Below, piece after piece: positions 1 through 58,149 of a stretch of 64,000 nt of DNA. Position 1 is the stretch's first letter. Every line of letters starts with the position of its first letter. This DNA comes from Diphasiastrum complanatum (Eukaryota > Streptophyta > Lycopodiopsida > Lycopodiales > Lycopodiaceae), in assembly GCA_029204225.1 (NCBI GenBank), contig CM055106.1:37670949-37734948 (forward strand), written 5' to 3'. The translations under genes and the position numbers were made by a program. The notes below the pieces were generated by a model, which was not told the DNA's origin, did not search any database, and saw only the letters and a list, made by a program, of their open reading frames with translations.

Positions 1-365
1 AGTTGGAGTATCGGATCCGAACGCAAGAAAACAGAGCAGAAAAGAAAAGGGATGTGAAGCGCGCTTGAATGCGATACCGGACAATGCAGTATCGGATCCA
101 GGCACATAATAGTCAACAAAAGGTAATGAGAGCAAGCGGCGCACTTGAAATCGATATCTGGGCCAAATTTCCGCTTTTAGCTCCCGATATCGCTCTCAAG
201 CGCGCTCTTTCACCATTCAAGCTTTCGCCCTCTCACAATGCGCTCAAGTCCGATACCGCTAGTAGTGCAATATCGCTTTCAGACGCACATCTCTTTTCTT
301 CAAATAATCTGTGTAGATCTTGCGCTCGAAACCGATATTCAGTTCTGGTATCGATCTCAAGCACC
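1..365. repeat. Degenerate tandem array of ~90-bp palindromic units
   Basis: Four units plus the tail of a fifth recur at roughly 80-97 bp spacing (tail 1-26; units near 56-105, 138-205, 240-290 and 321-365). Each unit has a GCGC-CTTGAA-like left end, a CCGATAYC core, then the mirror image TATCGG-TC and a GCGC-like right end, so each is an imperfect palindrome. The array lies directly upstream of the histone-like fragment. Its origin (satellite, promoter repeats or foldback element) is not clear to me. Confidence 0.6.
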
Positions 366-446
366 CTTTCATCGAAATTTTTTTTGTTTTCATCCACTTT
401 TGTTTTGTTCAAACTTCTTTTTGTTAATTTTCTTCTTCTAAGAATG

Positions 447-704
447 ATGGCCAGGACCAAATCCACCGCCCGTGCCATCACTAGTGTACAACCCTCCCAT
501 TCTCATGTTCCCCCTGGTACTGGCCGTAGGCGTGGCAGGAAGCAGGTCTGGCTGAGGGAGATCAGAAAACTCCAGAGATCAACTGAATTGTTAATCCCAA
601 GAGCTCCTTTCAGCCGATCTGTTCGGAATGTCACTCTGTCACTTGGGCTGAATGTTCGTTTTGTCGTGACAGCTATGCAGGCTTTCAATATTTTTTCGTT
701 TTGA
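447..704 (+). pseudogene. CENH3/histone H3-like fragment
   Basis: The open frame gives 85 residues. It starts with MARTK, the N-terminus shared by H3 and many plant CENH3 proteins, has a short basic tail, then matches the alphaN and alpha1 region of the histone fold (LREIRKLQRSTELLIP, APFSRSVRNVT). The IP.APF.R.VR..T pattern is nearer to centromeric CENH3 than to canonical H3. The chain stops at alpha2 (AMQAFNIFSF then stop), so alpha2, loop 2 and alpha3 are missing and no nucleosome could form. I chose ATG 447 because MARTK is the family start; ATG 444 is in the same frame. It is probably a decayed retrocopy or the first part of a broken gene. I see no exon for the rest of the fold nearby. 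Confidence 0.6.
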
Positions 705-1244
705 ATGTCCACTGGCTTCCAAGTCTTGATCGAGTGGCACCCATTTACCTTTATTTTTTTTCCATCTTTGATAATGGAAGCATAAGCTCAACATTTGTTT
801 TTCAATTTGATAATGGAAGACATTTTAATTCTGCTCTATTTCTCCATCTAATCTTTTGTCTCAGCCTTCATCCATAAGTTCAGATAATAAACTATCTGAT
901 AAATTTTTGCATACAAACATCGTTGGGGTTTTGTGTACATTGACACTTGAAAAGAAATAAACCAACTCAAGGAAATAAACCAACTCAATCTGACTGTTTT
1001 TTATCCCTGCTCATTTTTAATGAATTTTTTGCATCACTATATATCTTGCAACGCAATGATTCTGAAACTGTAGCATCTGTTGCAATCCATTCATCACTTT
1101 CAAAACTAGGTAACGTCTTTTTCAAAGGCCCTCGTCGGGCTCTAAGTTTCTTTAATGTCGGACGATCCACATCACTCTTGATCCGTGAAATCCCTACCAT
1201 TGATTTTATGTGGAGAAGATCTAATGGCTATGAACCATTTTGAG
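705..1244. other. AT-rich stretch, no gene recognised
   Basis: Only short open frames occur here. The one at 947-1243 (98 residues) has no domain I recognise and is interrupted by low-complexity sequence. I treat the stretch as non-coding. Confidence 0.5.
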
Positions 1245-2040
1245 CATCGAGCTTCGCAATTGTAAGCACGGAATCCGTCCGGAGCGCTACACTGTTCGCC
1301 GCGTTGGGCGCGCGCGGCTGCCCGCTCTCTCACGGCTTCCTCCTATCTTCTCTTCTCCTTCTTCTCTCCTTACCAGCTATGGTGGCCTCATTTGAATGCT
1401 TATGGCTCCACGGATGAAGCGTGGCTGTCCACGGCCACTTCAAATCTTCTAGAACTGATCAGGATGCCCTCTTCTAGATTCTCACAGCTTCCAAAACGAT
1501 CTAGAATGGAGAGAAATTTCTGATTTTGTGCTCCCAAACCCCAGACCAGGGTTTTTTACACAAATCTATTCTTGGCTTCCTATTCACAGTGTTTTGACAG
1601 GCCTATCCTCCTGCTCTGAGGTCGCCCTACTGCTAGAAATCTGATGCTTCAATCCGTTTGTCAAACGATGTCTGATTGAGTGCACACTGACTGCAAACAC
1701 CAAATAGCCTTCCTTCGAAATTTCAAAATTCCGTTTGCTGAGGTTCTGATTCAGCCGACAACTCTTGTCTCTGAATCCTCACACAGTCTCAAGCTCACCA
1801 AGCTTCTGTGTGCTAAACTCTCTACACCAGTGCTTTTCCTTCCGTCTTCAACCCGCCGTAAACCCCGAACTCTCAGAAGACAGTTCTCCCGAAGCTCTCT
1901 TCAACGACGATGATGTACTGTGTGTACACTCCTTGTACAGCTCTGATACCAACTTAGAATTTGCTTCGAACAGGAACACAGATCATGCTAGACAGTAACA
2001 CAGACAAAAAACACTCTCCACATTGTTCAACTTTTGCTTT
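1245..2040 (-). mobile_element. Ty1/copia 5' end: leader, primer-binding site and start of 5' LTR
   Basis: In the minus orientation, position 1951-1940 reads TGGTATCAGAGC, the usual primer-binding site for initiator tRNA-Met. Directly to its right, from 1952, begins a sequence (ACTTAGAATTTGC...) matching the LTR at 60,498 for about 80 bp before diverging. To its left, 1245-1939 resembles the untranslated leader at 56,530-57,240 (shared CTCTGAGGTC.CCCTACT text and CT-rich tracts). No gag or pol lies nearby, so this is a truncated element. Confidence 0.65.
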
Positions 2041-2962
<922 letters not shown>

Positions 2963-3434
2963 GTGCCTTGCCTCCTGAATGGGACAGTGCGATAGTGCTT
3001 GCTACCCCCGATAAGATGAAGTGCCCTGTTGATGCAGATCCTACGTTGTTGCCTACTATTGCCTTGTGAAGACAATGCATTGTTGTAGACCTACCCTGCT
3101 CCATGTTCAGGAAAATTGTGGAGCTACGCTCCATTGGCGCCTTGCTGCCTGCTAGAGATTAGCTGAAGAATTTGTGAGCCATAGCCAGGAATAGGAAAGG
3201 GGGTGCACCTACCCCTGCTCCTCAAACATCTTCTTTGGACTCCATCGCTTCTACTTCAACATCGTCCTCTCCAATGTCAACTACACCTCAACCATTTTCC
3301 ATTCCCAATATTGCTTCAATGTCTTCCTCACAATTAAAACCACATTTTTCTTCTCCTCCATTGCCTATAGTAGACTCGCCTACGAACAATGACGTTATTG
3401 TAGCTCTTCTCTTAACTCCAAATAATTGCGAATT

Positions 3435-3860
3435 ATTCTGGATCACCTTGAGGATCTTGTTCTGCTGCAACATCTCCCTCGAAATGTTAAGTGACAAATC
3501 CTCATAATCCACCACACCCTTCACAAATCCGAGATACTTTGGCATAAGTTCTTCACAATTGTCTGTGATGAAGACACGCCTGACATATAATCTGATGTTA
3601 TTCAGCTTCTTCTTGGTGTCAAATAAATAAAATGGAGCACGCTTTGGCACGAACAGTACAACTTTAAATTCCAGCTGCCCCTCAACTGAGAAATGCTTCA
3701 CTGCCAAATGCTCTTCCCAGTCATTGGTGAGGCTCTTGTAGAAAGCGGCATACTCCCTTGTAATTTCTTCTGGTTTCCTCATCCATGTTGATTTCTGCTT
3801 ATTCACTAGCGTCCATTCATGTGTCACTTCCTTCACTTCTCCTTCATGATCTTCATTATT
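3435..3860 (-). pseudogene. HSP90: Cytosolic HSP90 middle-domain pseudogene fragment
   Basis: About 140 residues read as the HSP90 middle domain: [71 protein letters not shown] and [18 protein letters not shown]90 is an ATP-dependent chaperone of about 700 residues. Here the ATP-binding N-terminus and the C-terminal dimerisation part are missing. One Glu of the usual ITKEEYAAFYK is lost, and the sequence at both ends of the homology is unrelated. It interrupts LINE-like sequence of the opposite strand, consistent with a captured or retrotransposed cDNA piece. Confidence 0.9.
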
Positions 3861-4769
3861 CGGATGGATGATGAACGTTTGTTCCAATAACTTAACGATC
3901 ACCGAGAAACACTTGCTTCTCATGAATTTATGATCCAAGTTGTGCAAATGCACCTTCAAAGCTAAATACGTCCATCGAAGAATTCTCAAGAAAGAAGTAT
4001 CAAAACCAAAGTGTCTTTCGACTAAAATCCAATATCTCGAAACGCATGAGGAACAACATCACACGACTATCCAATCATGGCCAGATGTACTTAAAGGTTC
4101 ATCTCATGTTGTTCCTCCACCTCCTCCGTAACCTTCATTTATTTCAACAAAGTTCACAAAGAACCGTCTGCGAGAGCAAAAACCTCCTAATGTTCATCTT
4201 AGAGGTATTCTGAACTTCCAAGACACTTTTGGAGAGGCTAAGAAATAATTCAAACAAAATTTTTAACATCACAACAAAGGTATGAAAGCTGCTTGGCAAC
4301 CTAATAAGGATCCAAATACCCTTATTTTATGGTTTCCATCATAAAATATTGGAGCAGAGATCGAAGCTGCGGGGGGATACCAAAATCTACTTGGGCGAAG
4401 ACCTTACTTTCATCCCAGTGCAAGAACGCAAAAGGCAAGATAGGAAGCTATACCAACTGGTAGATGACTTACTAATCGTGTTGGCATTATCCAATTTGTG
4501 AATCGGAAACCTACTACCATTAATGAGAGTTTGAGTTCTAAAACAGAACAAGAGAGAGAAATGAAGAGATACCCAATAAATGGTCTTCTTAACATATCAT
4601 CTTGGCTGTAAATTTGTTCTTAATTAGCTAGTTTTTTTTTTTTTTTTGCAATTAGTTAGCTAGTTTGATGTATTTAAGTTGCTCAAAAACATTGACCGGT
4701 CTATGTTCCTTCTTTAAATCTGATGTACTATTTTTTTGTCTTATGTGTCTTATCGCATGGAAAAGACGT

Positions 4770-4772
<3 letters not shown>

Positions 4773-4806
<34 letters not shown>
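4773..4806. repeat. (TC)17 microsatellite at LINE 3' end
   Basis: Perfect TC run of 34 nt immediately after the conserved LINE 3' sequence AAAAGACGTTAA. Confidence 0.95.
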
Positions 4807-4809
<3 letters not shown>

Positions 4810-7067
4810 TGTAAACTTCAACAATTATGCATTCACATACAGACCTCTTACCTTTAATAACAAAAAATAATAAAGTTGTTAAAATTTGTGCATGGGAATG
4901 AGAAATAAGGATCAAGTATAGCATCAATAGGCACGGAGGTTTCTTTAACCTAACCAGCAATAACTTATTGATAGTTAAGTAATCCATCTCCCATGCTCAA
5001 TCACTAACATAAAATGTATCCCAGAATCTTGATTCTCAAAGTAAATACTTGAGTATGAGATAATTGCTGCCATATAACTCCGATATTTTATGTTTGCAAT
5101 AACACCTAGTCTAGTACCTTCTAGTGTTGCAGTTAATTCTCAACTGTTTCACCAAAACAAAAAATTCGCCTGCCATATAACTCCGATATTTTATGTTTGC
5201 AATAACACCTAGTCTAGTATCTTTTAGTGTAGCAGTTAATTCTCAACTGTTTCACCAAAACAAAAATTACTCCCACAAGGTTAAAAGTAGCGGTTCTGTG
5301 TAACCTGGTTTCGCTCAATGATATTGAACACAATTGATTTTCCAACAATGATATCATGATAGGATCCCAAATAAACTGAAATAACTGAACTTTCAGAAAT
5401 TTCGAGAAAGCGAAAACGAAAATCCAGTTTTCTCTTCAAAGTTACAATCTATACCAGTAGCACCCACTTTAGTAGTAGTCTAAACATTGCATAATCTAGC
5501 ACCCACTTCCCTTTAACTAGCGATGTGCTTAGACACAAAGTTGTCAGCAAAACAATACATACACATTACAGATCATAATATTAAATAGTCAAATTAATGT
5601 CCCTTAGCTATCTATATTCAGTAACAAGCTATCTCTAGAAGAGTAAGCATTTATCCATTTAGCAATGAAGCATCAATGTCTATTTAAACTTGTTGAAGGA
5701 CCCACAAGTTAGAGCTACGTAAGCGCATTACTACTAATACTTATTACTGCCAACCAAAAGAGCCACTAAAATGCGCCCAAATGCCCGGTGAAGTATGAGT
5801 ATAAGCCAAAGTGAAGGTATAACATCAAATGTGAAGTCAAGGGCCCAGATCCCAAAGGTATTGTGGAAACATGGCCCATAATAATATTCTGAACTTTCAA
5901 AGAATTCAATAGGTGAAGTTTGAACTACAAACCTTGTGTCCATTGTTTACCTTTTATAAAGTTTCCAGCACAAACTACCTCAGATTAGGTTCTAAAATAT
6001 GCAAGTCAATTCTTCAAAGACCGAATCTTTTTGAAAACCATTTAAATTAAAAACTGTAATTTTGATAATTCTAGAGGCCACCAACATTTTCCAAAATAGC
6101 ACGGTAATATGCCTCATAAAATTATTACATATCAGATCATAAGTTAGCATGCCATAAGTCATTATGTAACTCAGCCAAATTTCATTGATCCAATGTAGGC
6201 CCAAATAAAATGGGGTCCCAAACCCCCATAAGTGGGCAACCCTATTGATTGCATCCAAAGATGGTCCAACTACAGCCACAATTTTCACGTGTTCAAGAGT
6301 TTGCGTTCTCTTTTATTTCTACATTAATCACCAACAGCCCCACCACTGCCATGCGATGTGCACTAGGAGGTTTACTCTAAGCTTTGTGCATCTTGAAAAC
6401 TTCTTTTCTTATGCTGATAAGTTGAAGCTTAAATGTCCATAAATCACACAACTTTAACCATGATTAACAACACCTATGCAAACTGGACCTTTATAACCAT
6501 AATTATTGGCCCTTTTGCTCGGGTATAACAACTCACTTTTCCACCAATAAAAAAGCATTAAAAAGGCCATTGCAAGATTACAATTAGAAAATTACTTGCG
6601 GTAAGCTTTGCCTGAGCTTGACAAGCATAGTTTGCTTGGATATAACAAGAATTGACATAGATGGTTAAATGAATAGAATCAGGGAGGGTGCTTAAAGAAG
6701 AGTGTCCCTCAATACACGAATGAACCACTAGTATCTTGACCTGTCTTGGCAAATAGTTCCTTTCGGATATTATGCTTGTTTCAACATTTACACTAGATTG
6801 AACCGCGATCTCATCAATAGCATTCCACATCAAAAAATCACTTGAAGTTCAGCTAGAAATAGTTTGTGCAATTGGCAGAAACAATTATTGAAAATAACCT
6901 TTGGCATCTGTTTGCCACGACGCTCCAGTGTACATTCTTGCCAAAAACCTCGCAGAGTTTCAGATACAATCCTTCATTTTAAAGAAAAATTCTCTATAAT
7001 CTGCTGCACAAAACCCATAGCCAAATAGATCATTCCAGAAGCATAACAAGAGACTTCAGAACTAAAG
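4807..7067. other. Intergenic DNA, no gene recognised
   Basis: AT-rich DNA downstream of the ARF GAP gene. Open frames of 60-98 residues (for example 5992-6288 and 6558-6833, minus) show no domain I recognise. The only structure seen is the tandem duplication at 5067-5272. Confidence 0.5.
5067..5272. repeat. Two-copy tandem duplication, 103-bp unit
   Basis: The unit starting CTGCCATATAACTCCG occurs at 5067-5169 and again from 5170. The copies differ at only a few positions (CTAGTACCTTC/CTAGTATCTTT, TGTTGC/TGTAGC). Confidence 0.95.
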
Positions 7068-7075
7068 TTACAATG

Positions 7076-7300
7076 CAAAGTTCCAGGTGCTGTGGTACGG
7101 CACCTGGTACGGCACGGGTGCCGTTCAGGTGCCGTGGAACTTCAGTTCCATGGCACCCACGGCACCTGTTTTTTTTTTAAGTCATTTTTAGTGAAAAAAC
7201 CAAAAAAAAAAAACAAGTGCTTTACCACGGCACGTGTGCCGTGGTACGGCACCTGGTACTGCACCTGGACCCCACGGCACCTGTGCCATGGGGTACTTTG
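7076..7300. mobile_element. hAT-like foldback MITE in the gene's 3' flank
   Basis: A 225-bp element with terminal inverted repeats CAAAGTTCC/GGTACTTTG. It has GC-rich arms built from repeated GGTACGGCACCTGG and GTGCCGTGG words, and a T-run/A-run core. Flanking octamers TTACAATG (7068-7075) and TTAAAACC (7301-7308) agree at 5 of 8 positions, as an aged 8-bp hAT target duplication might. It lies about 150 bp past the ARF GAP stop codon, so it may be in the 3' UTR. No transposase is present. Confidence 0.65.
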
Positions 7301-7452
7301 TTAAAACCTAAGGGCAAGCCTTCGATCAAGTTTAAATTTTTTAAGGTGAAATAAACAAACTGTGGCACGAGAGTCCAAAATTAGAAGTATCATGCCACCA
7401 ATGATTTTGGAAACATAAGTACAGAAAACCGAGGCAAAATTCAGTACGTACT

Positions 7453-53269
<45,817 letters not shown>

Positions 53270-53450
53270 TATCTCTCAAATCCCCCCGTCTTTTGCTTAT
53301 GGATCGCAAATCTTGTGCGGATCTGGGAAGAAAAAAAGAAAGCGAGCAAAATAATGGGGAGCTGAATGAGAAGCGGAACGTAAATGAAACTATAAGAACT
53401 TTGGCCGCCCTTTTTTGCCCTTTCACACACACCAAAAGCCATCACCAGTG
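53270..53450 (-). promoter_or_regulatory. Probable 5' UTR and promoter-proximal region of the ARF GAP gene
   Basis: This is the region immediately upstream of the start codon. It is rich in C/T on the sense strand (TTCGCTTTCTTTTTTTCTTC type tracts), common in plant 5' UTRs. I see no clear TATA box and cannot fix the transcription start. Confidence 0.35.
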
Positions 53451-54821
53451 CAATGGTCTAGAGGTGGTTCATGTTTGGGGCACTCCTTTGAACCACCCGT
53501 TCATGTGTTGATCCAAGGGAGAATCGTATGACCCCTACTTACATGGCTTGAGATATTGCAACCCTTACCTAGGACTACGCACTTTTGAACCCCACCTCCC
53601 TAGCCCCGTTCAAGTTTTCATTCTAAAACCATGGAGCATGGGATTTGTGACCCCTACCTGGGGTGGTGGCACCAATGATTTAAACTCACAAGGCCTGCCC
53701 ATGTGCAATGGTTGCAAATCCTAGGCCCCACAATTGGAAAAAGGAACCCGAGTCAAAGGGAACAAGCTTTTGAAGGGCCCATCCCCATAAGAATCAAGGT
53801 TTTTATTGCCTAATCTAGGGTCGTTGGGGACCCTTAGTACATTTTTAAAAATTGGACTCACCCCCACATTGATAAGACCATACAACTTTTAGACAAAGGC
53901 CACTTCTTGGAGTTAAGGGCAAGTGGCTCCATATTGAATTTAGATAAGGACCTAAACATAGATTACCTAGGGTAAGTGCACATACATAGAGCAATATTGT
54001 AAATATCACCATGATCCTAACATAACACTATCAATATCCTCAACCTCGAGCGAGCATTATACGTCTCTCACCTAGGGCATAACTATGGTATCTCATACTA
54101 CCATAAGCCACCTCCCAACAAGGTGATGGCACATGAGGGTTGAGGAGGATCAATAGGCATGATCATCCTAGAGTCCCCAGCACGCTAGCTAGTGAATGAT
54201 AAAACTCACATTTTTCACCACTCTTATATATCTACAATCCAAACCATAAGCAAAGAATATATATGAAATAAACAACTCCTTGTGCATGCTCATTTTAGTG
54301 ATTCTAAGACTCACCCTTAGCTTGAAATCATAGCCCTAACCATTAAGGATATTCTTTGACCCTAAGTCTTGTACCAACTAAGTTATGTTGGGCCCTGGCT
54401 AATTTCACTTAATTAACCTTAGACCTTAGTTAGCACTTCCCCCCCTTAGAACAATAGTGTCCTCATTAACTAAATATTTCAAGACATTCACCTCTAAGCT
54501 CTTTCAAGAATCAACATTTTCGAGCAATCCTTCATTGATCTAAACAAATATTTGCAATGAACCTGACTGGTTGCTCATCGTCCAATCTGATCTTGTATTT
54601 TTTTATATAAAGATACAAGATATTCCCATGCATTTTAATCCACATAGGTTTTGACATTTTGTGAGTAATTTATTTGCGAGTTGTGTGAGTTTCATTGTGC
54701 ATACATTCCTTAAAATCATAGCTCGTGGCATGCTATTAATTTGGAGCTCCTTGCTTTTGATTGCAAACAATGCCAAGTAACTTGTTTTTGTAACATACTA
54801 GAATTTGTAACATGAGTAGAG
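53451..54821. other. Upstream intergenic DNA
   Basis: No gene recognised. At 54,437-54,470 CACTTCCCCCCCTTAGAAC followed by GTGTCCTCA repeats the gypsy tract motif seen at 9,010 and 40,220, so part of this is probably gypsy-derived. Confidence 0.4.
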
Positions 54822-57500
54822 TTGACAATTCGCCATTAAACGATCGATTCAATCACCACAACACACCATCAAGTGCTTCACAACAAGACAAGACATAATT
54901 GCTCTCCCACACTGTATATTCACAATACTTGGCAAGTACAAAGGTAAAATTACTTAAGAGCACTCAAAATGGCTCGTAAAAGAAAGACGGCCCCATAATT
55001 CTAGAACTGAGCACACGTGGTATCGTCAAAATTAGAAAGCACTGTATTAGTCGATCATTGTTATTTTAACTCTCTCCCTCAATGATCAACGTGTCTATTT
55101 ATTTTAAAGTTTACTCTATTCATGGAACATGTCTCCATGATAGTATCATAAGTAAAAGCCTTTTAATAACCACATCTAAGCCAAGTTTAGCTCTAAAAGT
55201 TTCAAACTTCTCTTTACTTAAAGCTTTTGTAAATATATCAGCAACTTGTAACATCGTAGAACAATGTGTAATACTTATACCTTCAGATTGTAGCTTTTCA
55301 CGCACAAAGTGATATTTCACTTCAATATGTTTTGTTCTCGCGTGAAAGACAGGATTCTTAGCCAACTGTATCCCACTTTGGCTATCACAGAATATAACAT
55401 TGGGATGTACTTGCTTAATGCCAATCTCACTCAACAACTTACGCAACCAAATAGCTTCCTGAGTAGCAGAACTTAATGCTTTATATTCAACTTCTGTAGA
55501 AGAAAGAGAAATGGTGTCCTGCTTTTTGCTAGACCATGAAAAACAACCGCTACCAAAATTGAAAGCATAGCCTGTTGTTGACTTTCTATCATCTACATTT
55601 CATGCCCAATCCTTGCAACTTAGGTAAAGTACTTTGTCTTTTGTAGACCAAGCCAAGGCTAGGTGTACCTTTCAAGTACCTCAAGATCCTCTTCGCGGCT
55701 TTCCAATGATCCATAGTGGCTGATGACATGAATTGGCTAATCAGACGTACAACATAGCAGATATCAGGACGTGTAGTCGTAAGATAGATCAAAATCTCAA
55801 CTAGCTGACGAAATAAAGTAGCGTCAACCTGTGCACTATCATCAACACGAGACAACTTCTTACCAGCTTCACAACAAGTGATGGAAGGTCTGCACTATGT
55901 CATGTGAAATCTCTCTAATATCTCGCGCACATTTTCCATTTCCAAAGTGCTTGAAACTCCACCTGTAGGCTATAAAGTGTATGCCGAAGCCAACTGTGAT
56001 GTCAGAAATAAAAAATAATGACCTACAATTTTTGGCTTACCAGGCCACCCGCCACTTTTCCACCAGATTGAAAGCCAAATCGGCGTCGCCTTCTGAAATG
56101 CTCCTTGTCGTCAACTTCCAACTATGTGCCCATTGGAATGGTGAAATCACTTTTGGCATGCTCCAAACACTTTCTCTGTGAAATCACTCTGTTTTGACAT
56201 ACCGTACTTGCAGGTACAGTCAGGGTGCGCCCTTCGTTTGGAGGCTATAGCCTTTCGTTTGGCCCAAATAGGCTAAAGGAGGTGAAAATAGGGACATTTT
56301 AAGTTTTTGAACTGTCTTTTCACCTTGAATGAACTTCACTCTTCACCAACTTCAGGACCCAACTCAGATTTCAGGATGAAGATTTTTAAAGAAGTTGAAG
56401 TGTCTTCTGCACTTCAGGCCCTTTCAAATGAAGTTCAAGTTGGAACTCAACAAATCCAATGGTTATTGTCAATCTGAAGTCTATATTAATCCATTGTAGA
56501 CCCTAGATCACATTTAGTCACTATCCAACATCTGCTATGGATCCTATGCACCGAATCGGGTCCTTTGGGCCGCTATCCACTTCAAGCCACATAGCTCTTA
56601 CTCGGATTGGATGCGCGCGCTGGCCGCACTGCCTCCTCCTCCTCCTCCTCCTCGGGTTTGAAGCTTCAAGTCTTCAAACCTACTATGGACGCCCTCCGAA
56701 ACATTGGATCCAACAACCTACCCACACTGCGGCTGTCCATGGCAAGGGATGTGATTCAGTGTACCAGGGCGCCCTCTTGTAGCTGTTCACAACACTCAAA
56801 AATCTCGATTATAGAGAAGGATCTTCGATTTTTTGGTCTTCAAACCCCTGCTCAGGAACCAGCCTCTATTCTAAGCCTATTCTCAACACTTCTCTAGGCT
56901 TCAACTTGCAGTTGCTCACCTCTCTGAGGTCACCCTACTATAAGGAAACTACTATTTCAAACGACCTTCAAATCGGTGCAGAATCAAGCATATACCAAAC
57001 ACTGTTTTTGAGAACTCTTCTCTACGGAAAATTCATATTTGTGTCAAGAATTCTCCAATACAGATGTGGTGCAGTGTCTCCTAGCAATCTATCGAATCCT
57101 CAAGCGTCGATTTTTGCCTCTCCACAGCTTTCGAAGGGAGATTCTTCCTCCTCTTCCCAGCCATCTACAAACCGACGTCGATTCCTCTCAGATTTTACCA
57201 TGAATGTGATTCTCGTTGTTGTCTTATGGTTGGAATCACCTCGCTTTGACACCAAGTTGACAATTTGCTATAAAAAACGATCGATTCAATCACCACAACA
57301 CACCACCAAGTGCTTCATGACAAGACGTGAAGATTAAAAGAATGAAAGAAAAAAAGCTTAGCAAAATTAAGCATGTGGCTTTGGCAGACATAGCGATGCC
57401 ACCCAAATGTGTGCGCTCCCAAGGAAGCCAAAGAATACACGAGGCGGTTCATAACCTTGCAGACAAATAAACCACGTCTAGTACTGGAAAGCATGTCATA
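54822..57500 (-). mobile_element. Ty1/copia element (copia-D), internally deleted
   Basis: 3' LTR about 54,822-55,069, then the polypurine tract (complement CTCTCTCCCTC), RNase H (55,120-55,855), leader (56,530-57,242), a primer-binding site close to TGGTGTCAAAGC (57,254-57,243), and a 5' LTR starting about 57,255 (shares AACGATCGATTCAATCACCA with the left LTR, then diverges). Gag, protease, integrase and most of RT are deleted. The LTR ends are not TG...CA; see the findings. Confidence 0.8.
55120..55855 (-). pseudogene. copia-D RNase H, broken
   Basis: [20 protein letters not shown] and WKAAKRILRYLKGTPSLGL come first. After a decayed stretch, LLSEIGIKQVHPNVIFCDSQ and HARTKHIEVKYHFVRE end the domain. 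Two frames are separated by stops between 55,450 and 55,590. Confidence 0.9.
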
Positions 57501-58149
57501 TACTGAATTGCTTGATCTTAGAATGAAAGACATTGCACTAGTTGCTTTTCTTGTTTCTTGACTATTTTCATTCAGAAGAGCTTTAGCGTGTACCTAACTT
57601 AGCTTGTCAGTTTTATCACACTTTTTTGAAAACTTATTCTTTGGCTTTGAGTTTTTGGTGATTGTGTATTTAGAAATTTCTTGTCAGTTGCCACACAATT
57701 GTCTTCACTCAAATCTATAAAACAATTTCATCATGAATCAAGACTGAAAGTCACAATATTTGTTCTCATTTTTAGTATTCAAAATCAATATTTATGATAG
57801 ATATTTGAAAATTTTGCAATAAGTAATTACAAATAGTATTTGAAATCACTATTTAAAATATGTACTTATTAAAGATAATTTTTGGTTGATTCTTGTTATT
57901 GATTATGATGTTGGTGCGTCGTGCAGGTTGAGAGCCAAGGGATGCATGCAAGGAAAAGAAAGGGACCAAATATTTCTACTATATATGACTTCCATATAAA
58001 GGTGCATCAAAAGGGTGGTTGGTCATGCATGCATGCAAAAAAAAAAATGGAGCATCATTTTTTGTTGTTGTTTTTGACTTGCATATGAAGGCACATATAA
58101 AGGATGGAGTTCTTGCAACAAAATTTTAAGCAATGTCTTGTGTGCACTT
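57501..58149. other. AT-rich intergenic stretch
   Basis: Nothing recognisable. A short poly-A tract and CATGCATGCATG-like words lie near 58,030. Confidence 0.45.

Larger units (their letters stand above)
3170..4806 (+). mobile_element. LINE-like remnant ending in (TC)17, with an HSP90 fragment inside
   Basis: The left part (3190-3430) encodes a Ser/Thr/Pro-rich stretch. The right part (4070-4600) continues with SWPDVLKGSSHVV, a Pro run, and a basic stretch ending in decayed frames; this layout fits a plant LINE ORF1 but I cannot prove it. The 3' end (4695-4772) aligns with the 3' end of the LINE at 16,640-16,695 (GATGTACT, a CTTAT.TG.CTT..GCAT block, AAGACRTTAA) and both run straight into a TC microsatellite. 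Several stops make it non-functional. Confidence 0.45.

Noticed and set aside
947-1243. 98-residue open frame as a gene
   Set aside because: Low-complexity start, no domain recognised, and no support from neighbouring sequence.
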